Part shown: piece after piece, positions 1 to 7,765 of the stretch
Layout of the letters: each line of letters begins with the position of its first letter
How positions within the stretch are numbered: position 1 is the first letter of the stretch
Source of the DNA: Altererythrobacter aquiaggeris
GTDB lineage: Bacteria; Pseudomonadota; Alphaproteobacteria; Sphingomonadales; Sphingomonadaceae
Length of the DNA stretch: 64,000 nt
Reading direction: 5' to 3'
Assembly (NCBI RefSeq): GCF_037154015.1
Contig: NZ_JBANRL010000001.1
Span: forward strand, 930,001-994,000
Translations under genes and position numbers: made by a program
The notes under the pieces: model-generated
The model's input: the letters and a program-made list of their open reading frames with translations, nothing else
Told to the model about the DNA's origin: nothing
Databases searched by the model: none

Positions 1-1
1 G

Positions 2-274
2 ACGATGGACAGTCAGGACAGATTTTATGCAAGTCTGTTTCTGGGATTCGGAGCTGCGCTGATCTGGTGTGCGCGTAATTTACGGCGGCGCCGGACAATA
101 TACTTTGCGCTTCTTGCGGTCTTTTTTGTCGGCGGTCTGGCACGCGGTGTGTCCGCGTTGCAGGCTGGATTACCAGACCCTTTATTTCAGGTGCTCTGGG
201 CACTGGAACTTGTGTTGCCGCCGGTATTCTGGCTGTGGCACCGGGCCGTGTTCGGCAACAATCGCCTCAGGTAA
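2..274 (+). CDS. DUF4345 family membrane protein (5' end outside window)
   Basis: Small integral membrane protein resembling the C-terminal two thirds of DUF4345 proteins; function unknown. About three hydrophobic segments are visible (roughly residues 10-25, 32-50 and 60-80 counted from the ATG at 5), ending in a Pro-Pro-x-x-Trp-Leu-Trp stretch typical of the family. The frame is still open at the window edge and family members are usually about 120-140 residues, so the ATG at 5 is probably internal and the gene partial. Its stop overlaps the end of the convergent DUF421 gene by 8 nt. Confidence 0.6.
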   Translation, partial: TMDSQDRFYASLFLGFGAALIWCARNLRRRRTIYFALLAVFFVGGLARGVSALQAGLPDPLFQVLWALELVLPPVFWLWHRAVFGNNRLR

Positions 275-791
275 TCACGCGGATGTTCTTAGTCAGCACG
301 GCGTCGGGATCATCATCGCCGTGAAGCACTGAAATATCGCCGGTCGTCTCCAGCACCACCGCTTTGACTTTGTTGATTTCGAGCGCATTGGCCTCGCGCA
401 ATTTGGCATACAGATCGGACAGCGTCACACGCTCCGCCGCCATGGCTGCTTCGCAAATCTTTCCGTTTTTCATCAGGTACACAGCATTGTTCTGCAGCGC
501 ATGTTCAGCGGCCTGTGACGAACGTCTGAGCCGCGCGACGATATTCTGAAACACGAACAGAACCAGCATCGCTGCGCCAATTTGCAAAGTCTGGTTCCAT
601 TCACTGGCCTGCGCACCGCCAGCGACCAGCGATCCCATCGCAATGGTCATCACGAAGTCGAAATTGGTCATTTTGGAAAGCGACCGAAGGCCGTTGACGC
701 GAATGAGCGCAACCACCCAGATCATCGCAAGAGTGCCGAGGACAAAACCCCTGACCAGCGCATCGGATGTTGGATAGTCAGGTAAAAACAT
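267..791 (-). CDS. DUF421 (YetF-like) membrane protein
   Basis: 174-residue protein with the DUF421/YetF layout. Hydrophobic segments lie near residues 12-32, 45-62 and 68-88, followed by a soluble C-terminal domain (about 100-174) with the family's Asn-Gly-Lys then Leu-x-x-Leu-Arg pattern. YetF-like proteins sit in the inner membrane; their biochemical role is not established. The start is the first Met after an AT-rich stretch. It converges on the DUF4345 gene. Confidence 0.75.
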   Translation of the reverse strand: MFLPDYPTSDALVRGFVLGTLAMIWVVALIRVNGLRSLSKMTNFDFVMTIAMGSLVAGGAQASEWNQTLQIGAAMLVLFVFQNIVARLRRSSQAAEHALQNNAVYLMKNGKICEAAMAAERVTLSDLYAKLREANALEINKVKAVVLETTGDISVLHGDDDPDAVLTKNIRVIT

Positions 792-852
792 AAAATAATC
801 AGCCCTTTCCGCCGGTTATTCCACGTATCACAAAAATAGCTAATCGCGCAAT

Positions 853-2700
853 TCAGGTCCCGCCAGCGATGTAGCGGCCAACATTGTTTGCCATCACGGT
901 GAGCGGTGCGTTTCCGCCCAGCACGACCGCATCGTTGAACGCCTTGAAATCATAGGCTGCGCCCATTTCCTGCCGGGCCCGATTTCTCTGGCGAATGATC
1001 TCGCTATGTCCGACCTTGTATCCGCAGGCCTGACCGGGCCAGCTGCAGTAGCGATCGACTTCGCTTTCGACTTCTTCGCGCTTGCTTCCGTTACGTTCGA
1101 CAAAAAAGTTGACCGCTTTGTCGCGGCTCCAGCGCTTGTTATGCAGCCCGGTATCGACGACCATTCGGCAAGCCCGAAATGCCAGCGACTGGAGATAACC
1201 CAGCCGTCCGACCTTGTAATCTTCATAAGCGCCCAGTTCATCGGCCAACTGCTCACCGTACAGCGCCCAGCCTTCGCTGAACGCGTTAAAGGCCAGAATC
1301 GAACGGATAAGCGGCAGCGTGTTGGAATATTCGCCCTCCCACACATGACCCGGGATCGTTTCATGATAGGTCAAATCGGCAAGGTCATATTTGCGGTGCA
1401 GATCGGTGGTCCGCAGGTTGATCCACATACGGCCCGGGATGCTGCCGTCCTTCGAACCCGCGCCGCCATAAGCGCCCGGTGCGCCAACCTCTTCGGCCAC
1501 GGGGATGCGGCGAACCTCCAGATTGGGATCGACTAGGGTGTTGAACGCGCGCGGCATCTGCGATCTGATCCAGCCGATCCGGTCCTGGATGAAGGCGATA
1601 ATCTCGGCGCGTCCGGTGTCCCCTTCGGCGAATTTATACCGCGGATCTGCCCCAAGCGCCTGCATCCGTTCGCCAACGCTGCCCGATGTATAACCGATTT
1701 CGCGGAGGATCGGATCCATCTGGCCATGCAGATCGGCCAATTCCTCAAGCCCGCGTTGATGGATTTCGTCAGGCGTCATCGTGGTTGTCGTGCTGGCTCG
1801 CAGAGCCCAGGCATACCATTCGTCGCCTTTGGGACGGGCAGAAATGCCGGGCGCCGAACCGGCGAGCTTTTGTTGGCGGAAAAGTTCCGCAAGCTGCGCC
1901 TCCAGCGCGGGGGCGACGGTGCGGGTCACGATTTCGGTGGCTTCGCCCGTCCAGTTGCGACCATTGCCAAGTTCGCCGGCCTTGGCCGACAAAGGCGCCA
2001 CCAGCACCCCGCCTACCATCGCGTCCTGCAAGGTGGTTCGCATCTGGCCAACGGCTTTGGCCAGCAGGAAATCGGGCGGCACCACGCCCATGTCCGTCGC
2101 CGCTTTCATGCGTTCCAGCTCGCCGTCCAGAACCGCGGGCAGCTGTCTCAGGCGGGCGAGATAAGCGTCCGCGTCGCTCGCGCCGGACAGCGGATGATTG
2201 CTTTCGAGGAACCGCGGCATGTCGATATAAGTGCCGACATTCTGGATGACGACATAAGGCGCATTGCGCCAGCTTCCCACTGCTACATCGCCGTACGGTA
2301 GTGCAAAACCTTCCAGTGCGGTGGCATAGGCGCTCTCGACCACCTCGTAACTGGTGCGCATTGCGGGATCGAAACCTGCAGTGTCGGTTGACCGGACGAA
2401 CGCCAGATCTTCGCGCAATGTTGCTGCATAGGCGCGCTGGCCGGAAATGGATTTGTCGGTAAGCTGACTGCGCAATGGAGCATAAACCCCCGTATCGACC
2501 CCAAGGCCGGTCGCGCGTTCGGGTTCATGCGCGAGCAGACGGTAGGCAACCGTGTCCAGTGCGCCTGCCGGGGTTGCCGCAGCAATCGCTCCTGCACCCC
2601 GAAGCGGAGCGCACGCCGATATTGCAGCCAGAGAAAAACCCGCCCCAATCCCGGACAGGGTTTGGCGGCGGGTTATCGAAAATGATGCGGGATTTTTCAT
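853..2700 (-). CDS. DUF885 family protein, Tat-exported putative lipoprotein
   Basis: 615-residue exported protein of the DUF885 family, whose members carry a zinc-metallopeptidase-like HExxH motif. Twin arginines at 11-12 (RRQTLSG) followed by a hydrophobic run and a lipobox-like AISAC ending at Cys30 suggest Tat export and lipid anchoring. The motif HETIPGH sits at about 446-452, as expected for a gluzincin-like fold. The length is normal for the family. A peptidase role is inferred from the motif; substrate unknown. The DUF3597 gene lies just upstream on the same strand, 54 nt away. Confidence 0.8.
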   Translation of the reverse strand: MKNPASFSITRRQTLSGIGAGFSLAAISACAPLRGAGAIAAATPAGALDTVAYRLLAHEPERATGLGVDTGVYAPLRSQLTDKSISGQRAYAATLREDLAFVRSTDTAGFDPAMRTSYEVVESAYATALEGFALPYGDVAVGSWRNAPYVVIQNVGTYIDMPRFLESNHPLSGASDADAYLARLRQLPAVLDGELERMKAATDMGVVPPDFLLAKAVGQMRTTLQDAMVGGVLVAPLSAKAGELGNGRNWTGEATEIVTRTVAPALEAQLAELFRQQKLAGSAPGISARPKGDEWYAWALRASTTTTMTPDEIHQRGLEELADLHGQMDPILREIGYTSGSVGERMQALGADPRYKFAEGDTGRAEIIAFIQDRIGWIRSQMPRAFNTLVDPNLEVRRIPVAEEVGAPGAYGGAGSKDGSIPGRMWINLRTTDLHRKYDLADLTYHETIPGHVWEGEYSNTLPLIRSILAFNAFSEGWALYGEQLADELGAYEDYKVGRLGYLQSLAFRACRMVVDTGLHNKRWSRDKAVNFFVERNGSKREEVESEVDRYCSWPGQACGYKVGHSEIIRQRNRARQEMGAAYDFKAFNDAVVLGGNAPLTVMANNVGRYIAGGT

Positions 2701-2754
2701 TCCCGCTGTCTGGCTGCACAGCCCCGGCGTGTCAAACGGCGGAGCCGCAGCAAT

Positions 2755-3123
2755 TTAGTCGAGGAATTCGGCCGGAACCTTCCCGCCATTACGCGACAGT
2801 TCCTGCATCGTCTGCTTGTGGAGCAAAATGTTGTCTTCAGCCGAGCCGGAGTAATCGGAATTACCCAGTTCCTGAGCCAGTTCCTTGCGGTTTGCATAGC
2901 TGGCATCGATGCCCAGCAATTTAAGCAAATCGACAATCGATGATCGCCAGTTCAGTTTGTCGGCACCGCTCATCGCGTCAAGTTGAGCTTCCACATCGAC
3001 TTCCGATACCGAAACACTGCGCGACGAAGCTGACGGCGCGATTGGAGCAGTCCCGACGGGCGGTGTCGCCGCCTTGGCCTGCTTGCCGAAAATCGCATCC
3101 TTGATTGAGCTAAAAATTCCCAT
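2755..3123 (-). CDS. DUF3597 domain-containing protein
   Basis: 122-residue protein. It begins MGIFSSIKDAIFGK, has a short Ala/Pro/Ser linker (about 20-38), then the conserved helical DUF3597 domain (about 45-122) with the segment LLGIDASYANRKELA. No signal peptide or membrane segment is evident, and the function of the family is unknown. It is followed by the DUF885 gene on the same strand, so co-transcription is possible. Confidence 0.75.
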   Translation of the reverse strand: MGIFSSIKDAIFGKQAKAATPPVGTAPIAPSASSRSVSVSEVDVEAQLDAMSGADKLNWRSSIVDLLKLLGIDASYANRKELAQELGNSDYSGSAEDNILLHKQTMQELSRNGGKVPAEFLD

Positions 3124-3267
3124 TTAAAAACCTTCCCGTTAAACGAATATTGTTCCACCCTATCAACGGGTGAGGGGGGCTAAAGTTCCGGTCCACCGCC
3201 TGCGGCAAGCCTTGCCCGATCGCTCGGGCCGGGCTTATGAAGTGGCGCACTGGCCACCGCGAAGGTC

Positions 3268-3339
3268 GGCGTGGCAGGCGGCGTGGCAGGCGACGTGACA
3301 GTCGATGTGACAGGCGATGTGACAGGCGACGTGACAGTC
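3268..3339. repeat. Six tandem copies of a 12-bp repeat
   Basis: Six consecutive 12-bp units occupy this stretch: two GGCGTGGCAGGC, then GACGTGACAGTC, GATGTGACAGGC, GATGTGACAGGC and GACGTGACAGTC. The divergence is mostly transitions. The array lies 37 nt upstream of a small membrane-protein gene and does not belong to a credible reading frame. It may be a slippage-prone minisatellite or a regulatory element; nothing in the sequence decides which. Confidence 0.85.
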
Positions 3340-3376
3340 GGCGCTTCCGGGCAGAAAACGATACAGGACAGACTTT

Positions 3377-3601
3377 ATGGATATTATCCTTTCAATACTG
3401 TCGCTTGCCGCACTTGCATTGCTGGGCGGTGCCGCTTGGCTGTGGAAGCAGGGGGGGCATGCCAAGCAGGTCCGCCTGATGCTGGTTCTGGCGATCATCA
3501 TGGCAATCAACGTGGCGATCTGGACCTTGCCCGCCGGCAGCGGCACCGCGCCGGTCGATCAGATCAAGGAAACCGCCGCGGGCGAAGAAACAACAGAATA
3601 A
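3377..3601 (+). CDS. Small two-helix membrane protein, unknown
   Basis: 74-residue protein with two hydrophobic segments (about 3-22 and 33-51) separated by a short basic loop, and an acidic C-terminus. The ATG follows an AGGACAG ribosome binding site at normal spacing, and a strong hairpin follows the stop. I do not recognise a family. It stands alone, downstream of the 12-bp repeat array and convergent with the TonB-like gene. Confidence 0.55.
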   Translation: MDIILSILSLAALALLGGAAWLWKQGGHAKQVRLMLVLAIIMAINVAIWTLPAGSGTAPVDQIKETAAGEETTE

Positions 3602-3606
3602 ACCCC

Positions 3607-3638
3607 GGCTGCGGGTGAGCGCAGCCGGAGCTTTCGCG
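3607..3638 (+). terminator. Terminator-like hairpin after the small membrane gene
   Basis: CCGGCTGCG (3607-3615) pairs perfectly with CGCAGCCGG (3622-3630) around a 6-nt loop, 5 nt after the stop codon. The T-run after it (CTTTCG) is weak, so intrinsic termination is likely but not certain. It may also separate the gene from the convergent TonB-like gene. Confidence 0.55.
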
Positions 3639-3656
3639 GATCATCAATGATTAGGA

Positions 3657-4352
3657 TTACTTCGGGATTACCCACCTGACCGAGCTGGCATAGGTCCCGG
3701 TCACCTTTTCGCCTGAATTGCCGCGTGCCGCATCGAACCGCGCGCGCCTGGTTACCAGATCGCAGGTGACAGCATCCAGTGATGCGTGCCCGCTGCTCCC
3801 CAGCACCTGACATCGCGAAACGCGCCCGTCGGTGCCAATCGCAAGCTGGAACCGGACAACGCCTTCGTTGCCTTCGCGCAGATCGCGCCGCGGATAATCG
3901 CGGGTCAGCGCCCAAGTCTCGGGATTGTTTCGGGCTTTGACACCAACCGGATCAAACGTCCGCGGCGGTTCAATCACCGGTTCTGCGACGAATATATCCT
4001 TGGTGCCTGTGCCGGGGTTCGGATTGACCACGACATCTTCAATGCCCGTAAAATCAGCAACCGGAACATCAAGTGTGTTTTCCGCCGCAAGATCCATTTT
4101 CGAAGGCGGAGAAGTGACTTTCGATGTCGCTGCAGAAGGTTCAGCCGGTTCGCTCGACTTTGGCGGCGGCGGTGGGGGGGCGGCCGGTTTGGTCGGAAAC
4201 TGGTTCGCTACAAACGGTGATTTGTCGATCAGATCCGTAATCGGTCCGGCAAATCCGTAAAACAGCGCGGCGGCCAGGGCTGCGTGAATTCCTGCGACTG
4301 CAATGACACTACGCGGGTTTGGCGGCTGTTTCGCCTGGTCAAGAAATGACAT
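3657..4352 (-). CDS. TonB-family energy transducer
   Basis: 231-residue TonB-like protein. An N-terminal cytoplasmic stub is followed by one membrane anchor (about 18-35), a Pro-rich periplasmic spacer beginning with a run of prolines (about 55-65), and a C-terminal TonB domain (about 140-231) with the YPxxDLREGNEG and GxVxxCxVLGSSG patterns. TonB proteins pass proton-motive energy from ExbB/ExbD to outer-membrane receptors; no exbBD or receptor lies nearby. The start at 4352 is chosen because a GGAGAGAGA ribosome binding site precedes it; an upstream in-frame Met lacks one. Confidence 0.8.
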   Translation of the reverse strand: MSFLDQAKQPPNPRSVIAVAGIHAALAAALFYGFAGPITDLIDKSPFVANQFPTKPAAPPPPPPKSSEPAEPSAATSKVTSPPSKMDLAAENTLDVPVADFTGIEDVVVNPNPGTGTKDIFVAEPVIEPPRTFDPVGVKARNNPETWALTRDYPRRDLREGNEGVVRFQLAIGTDGRVSRCQVLGSSGHASLDAVTCDLVTRRARFDAARGNSGEKVTGTYASSVRWVIPK

Positions 4353-4492
4353 TCTCTCTCTCCACTTGTCCCCGCGGTACATTGCCGCGCGGCTTAATGG
4401 AGGCCAGCATAACGCCGTTGCTACCACAAAAGAAAGAATTATCGCATATTTATCAGATACTTATGAGTAAGCGTATTAATCGCAACCGCATC

Positions 4493-4506
4493 ATAAGCCG
4501 GCTTAT
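4493..4506. repeat. 14-bp perfect palindrome
   Basis: ATAAGCCGGCTTAT is a perfect palindrome located between the stop of the alpha/beta hydrolase gene (4514) and the upstream region of the TonB-like gene (start 4352). It could form a hairpin at the end of the hydrolase transcript, but no T-run follows it on either strand, so a terminator role is weak; an operator for the TonB-like gene is an alternative. Confidence 0.4.
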
Positions 4507-4513
4507 CATCAGC

Positions 4514-5170
4514 CTATTTGATCGGGCAGTCGGGGGAGAGCCTGAAATCGAGATAGTTGTCAGCCGACCGCATCAGTTCTTCCAACTCGTTTTCGAAGAA
4601 GTGGTTTGCCCGGGGGATTTCTTCGTGATGGATGGTGATGTGTTTCTGCGTGCGCAATTTATCGACCAGTTTCTGCACCGCCGATGGTTGAACAACCGTA
4701 TCGGCTGCGCCCTGAATGATGATCCCCGATGCCGGGCATGGGGCCAGAAAGCTGAAGTCATACATGTTGGCGGGCGGCGCCACGGAAATGAAGCCGCGGA
4801 TTTCCGGGCGGCGCATCAGCAGTTGCATCCCGATCAGCGACCCGAAACTTACACCGGCAACCCAGGTCGTCTGCGCTTCGGGATGGATCGACTGTACCCA
4901 GTCAAGCGCGGCTGCGGCATCGGATAATTCGCCAATACCGTTGTCAAAGCTGCCCTGACTGCGGCCCACACCGCGAAAATTGAACCGGAGGACTGCAAAG
5001 CCGCGATCGACAAAGGTTTTGTACATCCGCTGCACAACCCGGTCATTCATCGTGCCGCCGCCCTGCGAATGGGGGTGCAGGATCATGGCAACAGGAGCGC
5101 GCGGGCGCGGCCCGGGCTGGAACCGTCCCTCGAGACGACCTTCGGGACCGGGAAAAATTACGGTAGGCAT
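4514..5170 (-). CDS. Alpha/beta hydrolase
   Basis: 218-residue cytoplasmic alpha/beta hydrolase. The oxyanion-side motif HPHSQGGG is at 32-39, the nucleophile elbow GVSFGS places Ser108, and a late ARANHFF-like histidine segment (about 184-192) fits the catalytic His. It resembles the small COG2945-type hydrolases; substrate unknown. The start ATG at 5170 is inside the left arm of a 13-bp inverted repeat and lacks an obvious Shine-Dalgarno sequence. It is divergent from the cysteine desulfurase run. Confidence 0.75.
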   Translation of the reverse strand: MPTVIFPGPEGRLEGRFQPGPRPRAPVAMILHPHSQGGGTMNDRVVQRMYKTFVDRGFAVLRFNFRGVGRSQGSFDNGIGELSDAAAALDWVQSIHPEAQTTWVAGVSFGSLIGMQLLMRRPEIRGFISVAPPANMYDFSFLAPCPASGIIIQGAADTVVQPSAVQKLVDKLRTQKHITIHHEEIPRANHFFENELEELMRSADNYLDFRLSPDCPIK

Positions 5171-5261
5171 TGGCTGGCTAGCTTTCGAAAGAGCTGGGAC
5201 TGGCTGGCGGTGCGGGTGGCGCACGCCGTTAGCTGGGCTATATAGTGACTAACCAGCCAAT
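5169..5261. repeat. 13-bp inverted repeat framing the divergent promoter region
   Basis: The left arm at 5169-5181 reads ATTGGCTGGCTAG and the right arm at 5249-5261 reads CTAACCAGCCAAT; they match as an inverted repeat at 12 of 13 positions. A perfect 10-bp palindrome CTTTCGAAAG (5182-5191) sits just inside the left arm. The pair spans nearly the whole 124-nt gap between the hydrolase gene and the cysteine desulfurase gene. It may be a paired regulator site or a small mobile remnant; no transposase is present. Confidence 0.5.
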
Positions 5262-5294
5262 CGCAATCGCGCTAACCTTCATAAGGATCACCCA

Positions 5295-6362
5295 CTGCGT
5301 ATCTATCTCGACCATGCGGCGACGACACCGATCCGGCCGGAAGCCCTGGCGGCTGTACAGGAAGGCTTCGCGTTATGGGCCAATCCGTCCAGCCCGCACG
5401 CCGAAGGGCGAAAAGCCAGGCAGGCGCTGGAAAATGCCCGCGGCAGAGTGACTGATGCGCTTGGCTGGGACGGCGACATCATATTCACCAGCGGTGCGAG
5501 CGAGGCTGCGGACATCGCGATTGCCCGCACCAAAGGCGGGGCGCGGCTGGTCAGCGCAGTCGAACACGATGCCTTGCTAAGATCCGCGCCGGATGCGGAA
5601 CGGCTGCCTGTCATGCCGGATGGCGCGGTTGATCTGGACATCCTGCGCGAAGCGGCCGGCGGACGCGAAGTGCCCGTCGTGGCTGTCCAGCATATCAATT
5701 CCGAAACGGGCAACATGCAGGACATACCGCAAATCGCCGAAATCGTGCACGAAGCCGGCGGTTTGCTGCTGGTTGATTGTGCACAAAGCGCCGGAAAATA
5801 TCCTGTGCCAGCCAAGGCAGATATGGCCATCGTGTCAGCGCATAAATTCGGCGGTCCCGTGGGCGTGGGTGCTCTGCTGGTGAAGAAACTGGCGCTCCTC
5901 GCACCGTCTGGCGGGCACGAGCGCGGATATCGCCGCGGAACCGAGAATTTGCCGGGTATTCTGGGGATGGCGGCAGCGCTGGAAAGTTGCGGCGATCATT
6001 TTGTCGGGCCGCACGTGCTCGCGCCGATTGGCGAGATTCTGGCTCCCGCTGTCGATCGGTTGGGCGGTGTGCGGCTTGATACGCGATTGTCCGGTCCCAC
6101 ACCCTATATCCAGGCATTGGCGATGAAGGGTATGTCGGGCAGCGCTCAACTGATGCGTTTCGACATGGCGGGCATTGCCGTCTCGCAGGGCAGCGCGTGT
6201 TCTTCGGGCAGTCTCAAGCCCAGTCACGTTCTCGAAGCGATGGGTCTGCCGGATGAACTGGCCGCACGTATGATCCGCGTCAGTTTCGGCTGGAACACGA
6301 CGCGCGAGGAAGTGGAACGCTTTTGTGCGGCATGGATAGATATGGCGGAAGGCGCCGCATGA
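5295..6362 (+). CDS. Cysteine desulfurase (first of a tandem pair), CTG start proposed
   Basis: PLP enzyme of the NifS/IscS class, about 355 residues. It would take sulfur from L-cysteine for Fe-S or thio-cofactor synthesis. The PLP lysine is in SAHKFGG and the catalytic cysteine in GSACSSGS. The family N-terminus (RIYLDHAATTP) is encoded upstream of any ATG, GTG or TTG in frame; the first ordinary start codon is the GTG at 5448, which would remove 51 conserved residues. A CTG at 5295 lies 7 nt after AAGGA (5283-5287), so I place the start there. The stop overlaps the next gene in ATGA. Confidence 0.8.
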   Translation: MRIYLDHAATTPIRPEALAAVQEGFALWANPSSPHAEGRKARQALENARGRVTDALGWDGDIIFTSGASEAADIAIARTKGGARLVSAVEHDALLRSAPDAERLPVMPDGAVDLDILREAAGGREVPVVAVQHINSETGNMQDIPQIAEIVHEAGGLLLVDCAQSAGKYPVPAKADMAIVSAHKFGGPVGVGALLVKKLALLAPSGGHERGYRRGTENLPGILGMAAALESCGDHFVGPHVLAPIGEILAPAVDRLGGVRLDTRLSGPTPYIQALAMKGMSGSAQLMRFDMAGIAVSQGSACSSGSLKPSHVLEAMGLPDELAARMIRVSFGWNTTREEVERFCAAWIDMAEGAA

Positions 6363-7432
6363 TTTATCTGGATTACCAAGCGACCACTCCGCTTGCACCC
6401 GAAGCGCGCGATGCGATGCTGCGCTGGCTGGACGGACCGGGCGGCACCGGCTTCGGTAATCCGCACAGCCCGCACACGCTGGGGCGTCAGGCAGCGGCGG
6501 CGATAGAACTGGCGCGCGAACGCGTTGCGGCGCTGCTTCCGCCAGACGGGAAAGTGATTTTTACATCGGGCGCGACCGAAGCAATCAATCTGGCCATTCG
6601 CGGCGCGCCGGGTTCCGGGCCGATTGCGGTGTCGGCCATCGAACATTCGGCAGTGGGTGATACGGCGGATGCGGTTGGCCCGGCCGAGCGTTGGCCGGTT
6701 GGCGGGGATGGGTTGGTAAACCTTGATTACAAGTTCGAAAACAAGCCGCGCATGATAGCGGTGATGCAGGTCAACAACGAGATTGGTTCTGTCCAGCCCA
6801 TCGTCGAGGTCGAACGCAGAGCGCGCAAATCGGGCGCGCTGTTGTTGGTCGATGCGGTTCAGGCAGCGGGCAAGATCGAGGTCGCTCATGCAGACATGAT
6901 CGCCATCACCGGCCACAAGATGCACGGGCCAAAGGGCATCGGTGCGCTGTGGTTGCGCAGCGGGGTGGAACTGGAGACCACATCGACCGGCGGCGGACAG
7001 GAAGGCAGCCTCCGCTCTGGAACATTGAGCCCTGCGTTATGTGCCGGGTTCGGTGCTGCTGCGAAGCTGGCAATGGAGCGCCGCAACGCTGACGCAAAGC
7101 ACATCGAAAGTCTGTGGAACCTCGCGCTCGAATTGTTCGGCAACTGGACCTTGAATGGCAGCGCGGACGCGCGCTGGCACGGCAATCTCAACATCCGCCG
7201 TGAAGGTCTTGATGCAAACCGGTTGATATCAGAAGTTCGCGGCGTGGCGTTCTCTGCCGGATCGGCCTGTGCCAGCGGTTCGGGGCGGCCCAGCCATGTG
7301 CTCAAGGCAATCGGGCTGGACGACAAACAGGCAAAATCGTCCATCAGGCTTGGTTTCGGGCGCTATACGACTGCCAAAGAGCTGGAAGAAGCAGCCAGTG
7401 CGATCAATCACGCCGCAGAGGCGCAATTATGA
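6359..7432 (+). CDS. Cysteine desulfurase (second of the tandem pair)
   Basis: 357-residue NifS/IscS-class PLP enzyme, clearly diverged from its upstream neighbour. It starts MIYLDYQATTP; the PLP lysine is in TGHKMHGPKG and the active-site cysteine in GSACASGSGRPSHVL. The C-terminal extension that IscS uses to bind IscU is short here. The start ATG at 6359 overlaps the previous stop by 4 nt, and its own stop overlaps the ferredoxin start by 4 nt, so the three genes are translationally coupled. No IscU/SufU scaffold gene is in the window. A heterodimer with the first desulfurase is possible but speculative. Confidence 0.88.
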   Translation: MIYLDYQATTPLAPEARDAMLRWLDGPGGTGFGNPHSPHTLGRQAAAAIELARERVAALLPPDGKVIFTSGATEAINLAIRGAPGSGPIAVSAIEHSAVGDTADAVGPAERWPVGGDGLVNLDYKFENKPRMIAVMQVNNEIGSVQPIVEVERRARKSGALLLVDAVQAAGKIEVAHADMIAITGHKMHGPKGIGALWLRSGVELETTSTGGGQEGSLRSGTLSPALCAGFGAAAKLAMERRNADAKHIESLWNLALELFGNWTLNGSADARWHGNLNIRREGLDANRLISEVRGVAFSAGSACASGSGRPSHVLKAIGLDDKQAKSSIRLGFGRYTTAKELEEAASAINHAAEAQL

Positions 7433-7764
7433 CTGTTAAGGTAAAATTCGTCTCCGCCCGCGGTGACATGATAGATACGTGCGCCGAGCGCGGCATCTCG
7501 CTGCTCGAAGCCGGACAGGCCGCAGGCTTACCGCTGGAGGGCACTTGCGAGGGTCAAATGGCCTGTTCCACATGTCACGTCATTGTGGCGCGCGAGTGGT
7601 TCGGCAAACTGGTCGCGGCAAGCGAGGAAGAGGAAGATATGCTCGACCTTGCCGCTGGGGTTCAGCCAACCAGCCGCCTGTCCTGCCAGATTGACCTGAC
7701 AGACGAACTGGACGGCCTTGAAGTGCATGTCCCGGGCGAAAGCCGGGATATGCGCGGCCTGTAA
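7429..7764 (+). CDS. fdx: [2Fe-2S] ferredoxin, Isc/adrenodoxin type
   Basis: 111-residue ferredoxin. Cluster ligands are Cys40, Cys46, Cys49 (GTCEGQMACSTC) and Cys86 (RLSCQI), the C-x5-C-x2-C...C pattern of vertebrate/Isc-type ferredoxins. It would supply electrons for Fe-S cluster assembly or to other partners, in the cytoplasm. Its position as the third coupled gene after two cysteine desulfurases supports an Fe-S assembly role. It converges with the DUF4349 gene, one base apart. Confidence 0.88.
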   Translation: MTVKVKFVSARGDMIDTCAERGISLLEAGQAAGLPLEGTCEGQMACSTCHVIVAREWFGKLVAASEEEEDMLDLAAGVQPTSRLSCQIDLTDELDGLEVHVPGESRDMRGL

Positions 7765-7765
7765 T

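Noticed and set aside
3268-3339. Possible CRISPR array
   Set aside because: The units are contiguous 12-bp repeats without unique spacers and no cas gene is present.
3235-3546. Minus-strand frame reading Cys-His-x-Ala/Asp periodic peptide across the 12-bp repeats
   Set aside because: The Cys-His periodicity comes only from the repeat unit. There is no ribosome binding site, and it overlaps the better-supported plus-strand small membrane gene.
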